Assembly (NCBI GenBank): GCA_943788635.1
Contig: CALSRA010000023.1
Location: forward strand, 1 to 64,000
Direction: 5' to 3'
Source of the DNA: an uncultured Alphaproteobacteria bacterium
Lineage (GTDB): Bacteria > Pseudomonadota > Alphaproteobacteria > UBA8366 > GCA-2717185
DNA: 64,000 nt
Below, one piece after another: positions 63,344 through 64,000 of the stretch (the first letter of the stretch is position 1; each line of letters begins with the position of its first letter). The notes under the pieces were generated by a model. That model was not told the origin of the DNA and did not search any database. It worked only from the letters and a program-made list of their open reading frames with translations. Position numbers and translations under genes: made by a program.

Positions 63344-64000
63344 TTGACGATTACGCTTTACGAAAACTTTCGCGCCGTCTTCTATCTTCCCTTCTACGCG
63401 GCACACGCACTGGACGCCTATGCGGCCGAAGGGGTCGACGTTCGACTGGAAACCTCGCCCAGTCCGGAAATGTCCGCAACAGCGTTGCTCAACCAGGATA
63501 CGGACGTTTCCTGGGGCGGCCCGATGCGCGTTCTTCTGACACATGACCGGCTCCCCGACTGTAACCTCGTAGCATTCTGCGAAGTCGTTACCCGTGACCC
63601 GTTCTTTATCATTGGCCGCACGCCGCAACCGAACTTCCACCTGCAGGACCTTCTCGAAATGCAGGTTGGTACGGTCAGTGAAGTGCCGACCCCCTGGCTT
63701 TGCCTGCAGGACGACTTGCGTCGTCTGAATCTCGATCCGGATGCGCTGGACCGCATTCCCGACCGCAGCATGGCGGAAAACGAAGCCGCATTGCGCGACG
63801 GAACCCTGGACGCCGTTCAGGTCTTCCAGCCCTATGCCGAACATCTGCTGCGCGATGGCGCAGGCCATATGCTTTATGCGGCGGCATCGCGCGGCCCCTG
63901 TTCCTACACGACGCTCTACACGACCCGAAATACGCTGGAAGAACAGCGCGATTCCCTGCTCGCCATGACCCGTGCGATCTACCGAATGCAGAAATGGCTG
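63344..64000 (+). CDS. NMT1/THI5-like ABC transporter substrate-binding protein, partial
   Basis: Starts at TTG 63344 after AAGGGG and runs off the window end at codon 219. TLYENFRAVFYLPFYAAHAL is the NMT1 start, then GVDVRLETSPSPEMSATALL, WGGPMRVLLTHDR, MQVGTVSEVPTPWLCLQDDL and AVQVFQPYAEHLLRDG. No signal peptide, so either the true start is elsewhere or this is one of the cytoplasmic NMT1 relatives. Candidate ligands are thiamine pyrimidines, sulfonates or nitrate-type compounds. The C-terminus is not seen. Confidence 0.75.
   Translation, partial: MTITLYENFRAVFYLPFYAAHALDAYAAEGVDVRLETSPSPEMSATALLNQDTDVSWGGPMRVLLTHDRLPDCNLVAFCEVVTRDPFFIIGRTPQPNFHLQDLLEMQVGTVSEVPTPWLCLQDDLRRLNLDPDALDRIPDRSMAENEAALRDGTLDAVQVFQPYAEHLLRDGAGHMLYAAASRGPCSYTTLYTTRNTLEEQRDSLLAMTRAIYRMQKWL

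Overview
The window reads as chromosome of a free-living, motile, Gram-negative alphaproteobacterium with moderately high GC. Pointers are a short FliN, MipA/OmpV and OmpA-type envelope proteins, LPS-type sugar genes, an extended-signature N-formylglutamate amidohydrolase, an uncharacterised secreted protein beside NAD kinase, and many sugar-acid and peptide uptake genes. A relative of Rhodospirillales is my best guess; the genus cannot be fixed from what I see.

Layout. 0-3.1 kb: a small unknown ORF with a clean terminator, then a complete IS66-family insertion sequence whose right end removes the start of an ArsR-type regulator. 3.9-9.7 kb: a catabolic block (M81/MlrC-type hydrolase, two uronate-dehydrogenase-like enzymes around a sugar-acid dehydratase of the FAH fold, and a divergent D-erythronate-dehydrogenase-like gene). 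10-14.2 kb: two large TPR glycosyltransferases. 14.2-16.9 kb: an L-threonate-dehydrogenase-like enzyme, a lactonase-type amidohydrolase and a frameshifted enoyl-CoA hydratase. 17-22.1 kb: a partner-switching and envelope module (STAS antagonist, metallo-beta-lactamase-fold protein, CHASE2-PP2C phosphatase, OmpA lipoprotein, FecR-domain protein, RsbW-like ATPase). 22.2-30.1 kb: housekeeping and peripheral metabolism. 30.1-34.4 kb: a truncated histidine kinase, then an exported cysteine/metal/redox operon (CNPC-repeat protein, two related secreted Cys proteins, SCO1, MsrP). 34.4-36.3 kb: an orphan ParA, RHH and PAS_5 operon. 36.6-42.4 kb: a dipeptide/oligopeptide ABC transporter operon with two badly frameshifted genes. 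43-47 kb: MipA, tRNA-Leu, CinA, orphan FliN, SfsA, Map. 47-52.1 kb: surface polysaccharide genes, including an unusual permease/ATPase-like/epimerase fusion. 52.4-64 kb: isochorismatase-type hydrolase, EamA transporter, D-aminoacylase-like hydrolase, PPK1, tRNA-Ser, Cys/Met PLP enzyme, rhomboid, TPP enzyme, GST and the start of an NMT1-type binding protein.

The strongest candidates for something not well described are: the five-gene exported cysteine-rich operon at 31.4-34.4 kb; the envelope-sensing partner-switch cluster at 17-22 kb; the three-part fusion at 48.7-51.1 kb; and the ParA/RHH/PAS_5 operon. A caution applies throughout: single-base frameshifts are concentrated in a few patches (3.2, 16.3, 17.4-19.9, 36.7-37.3, 40.5-41.4 kb) where residues remain family-like in alternating frames. 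That pattern looks more like local sequence error or mosaic assembly than slow gene decay.
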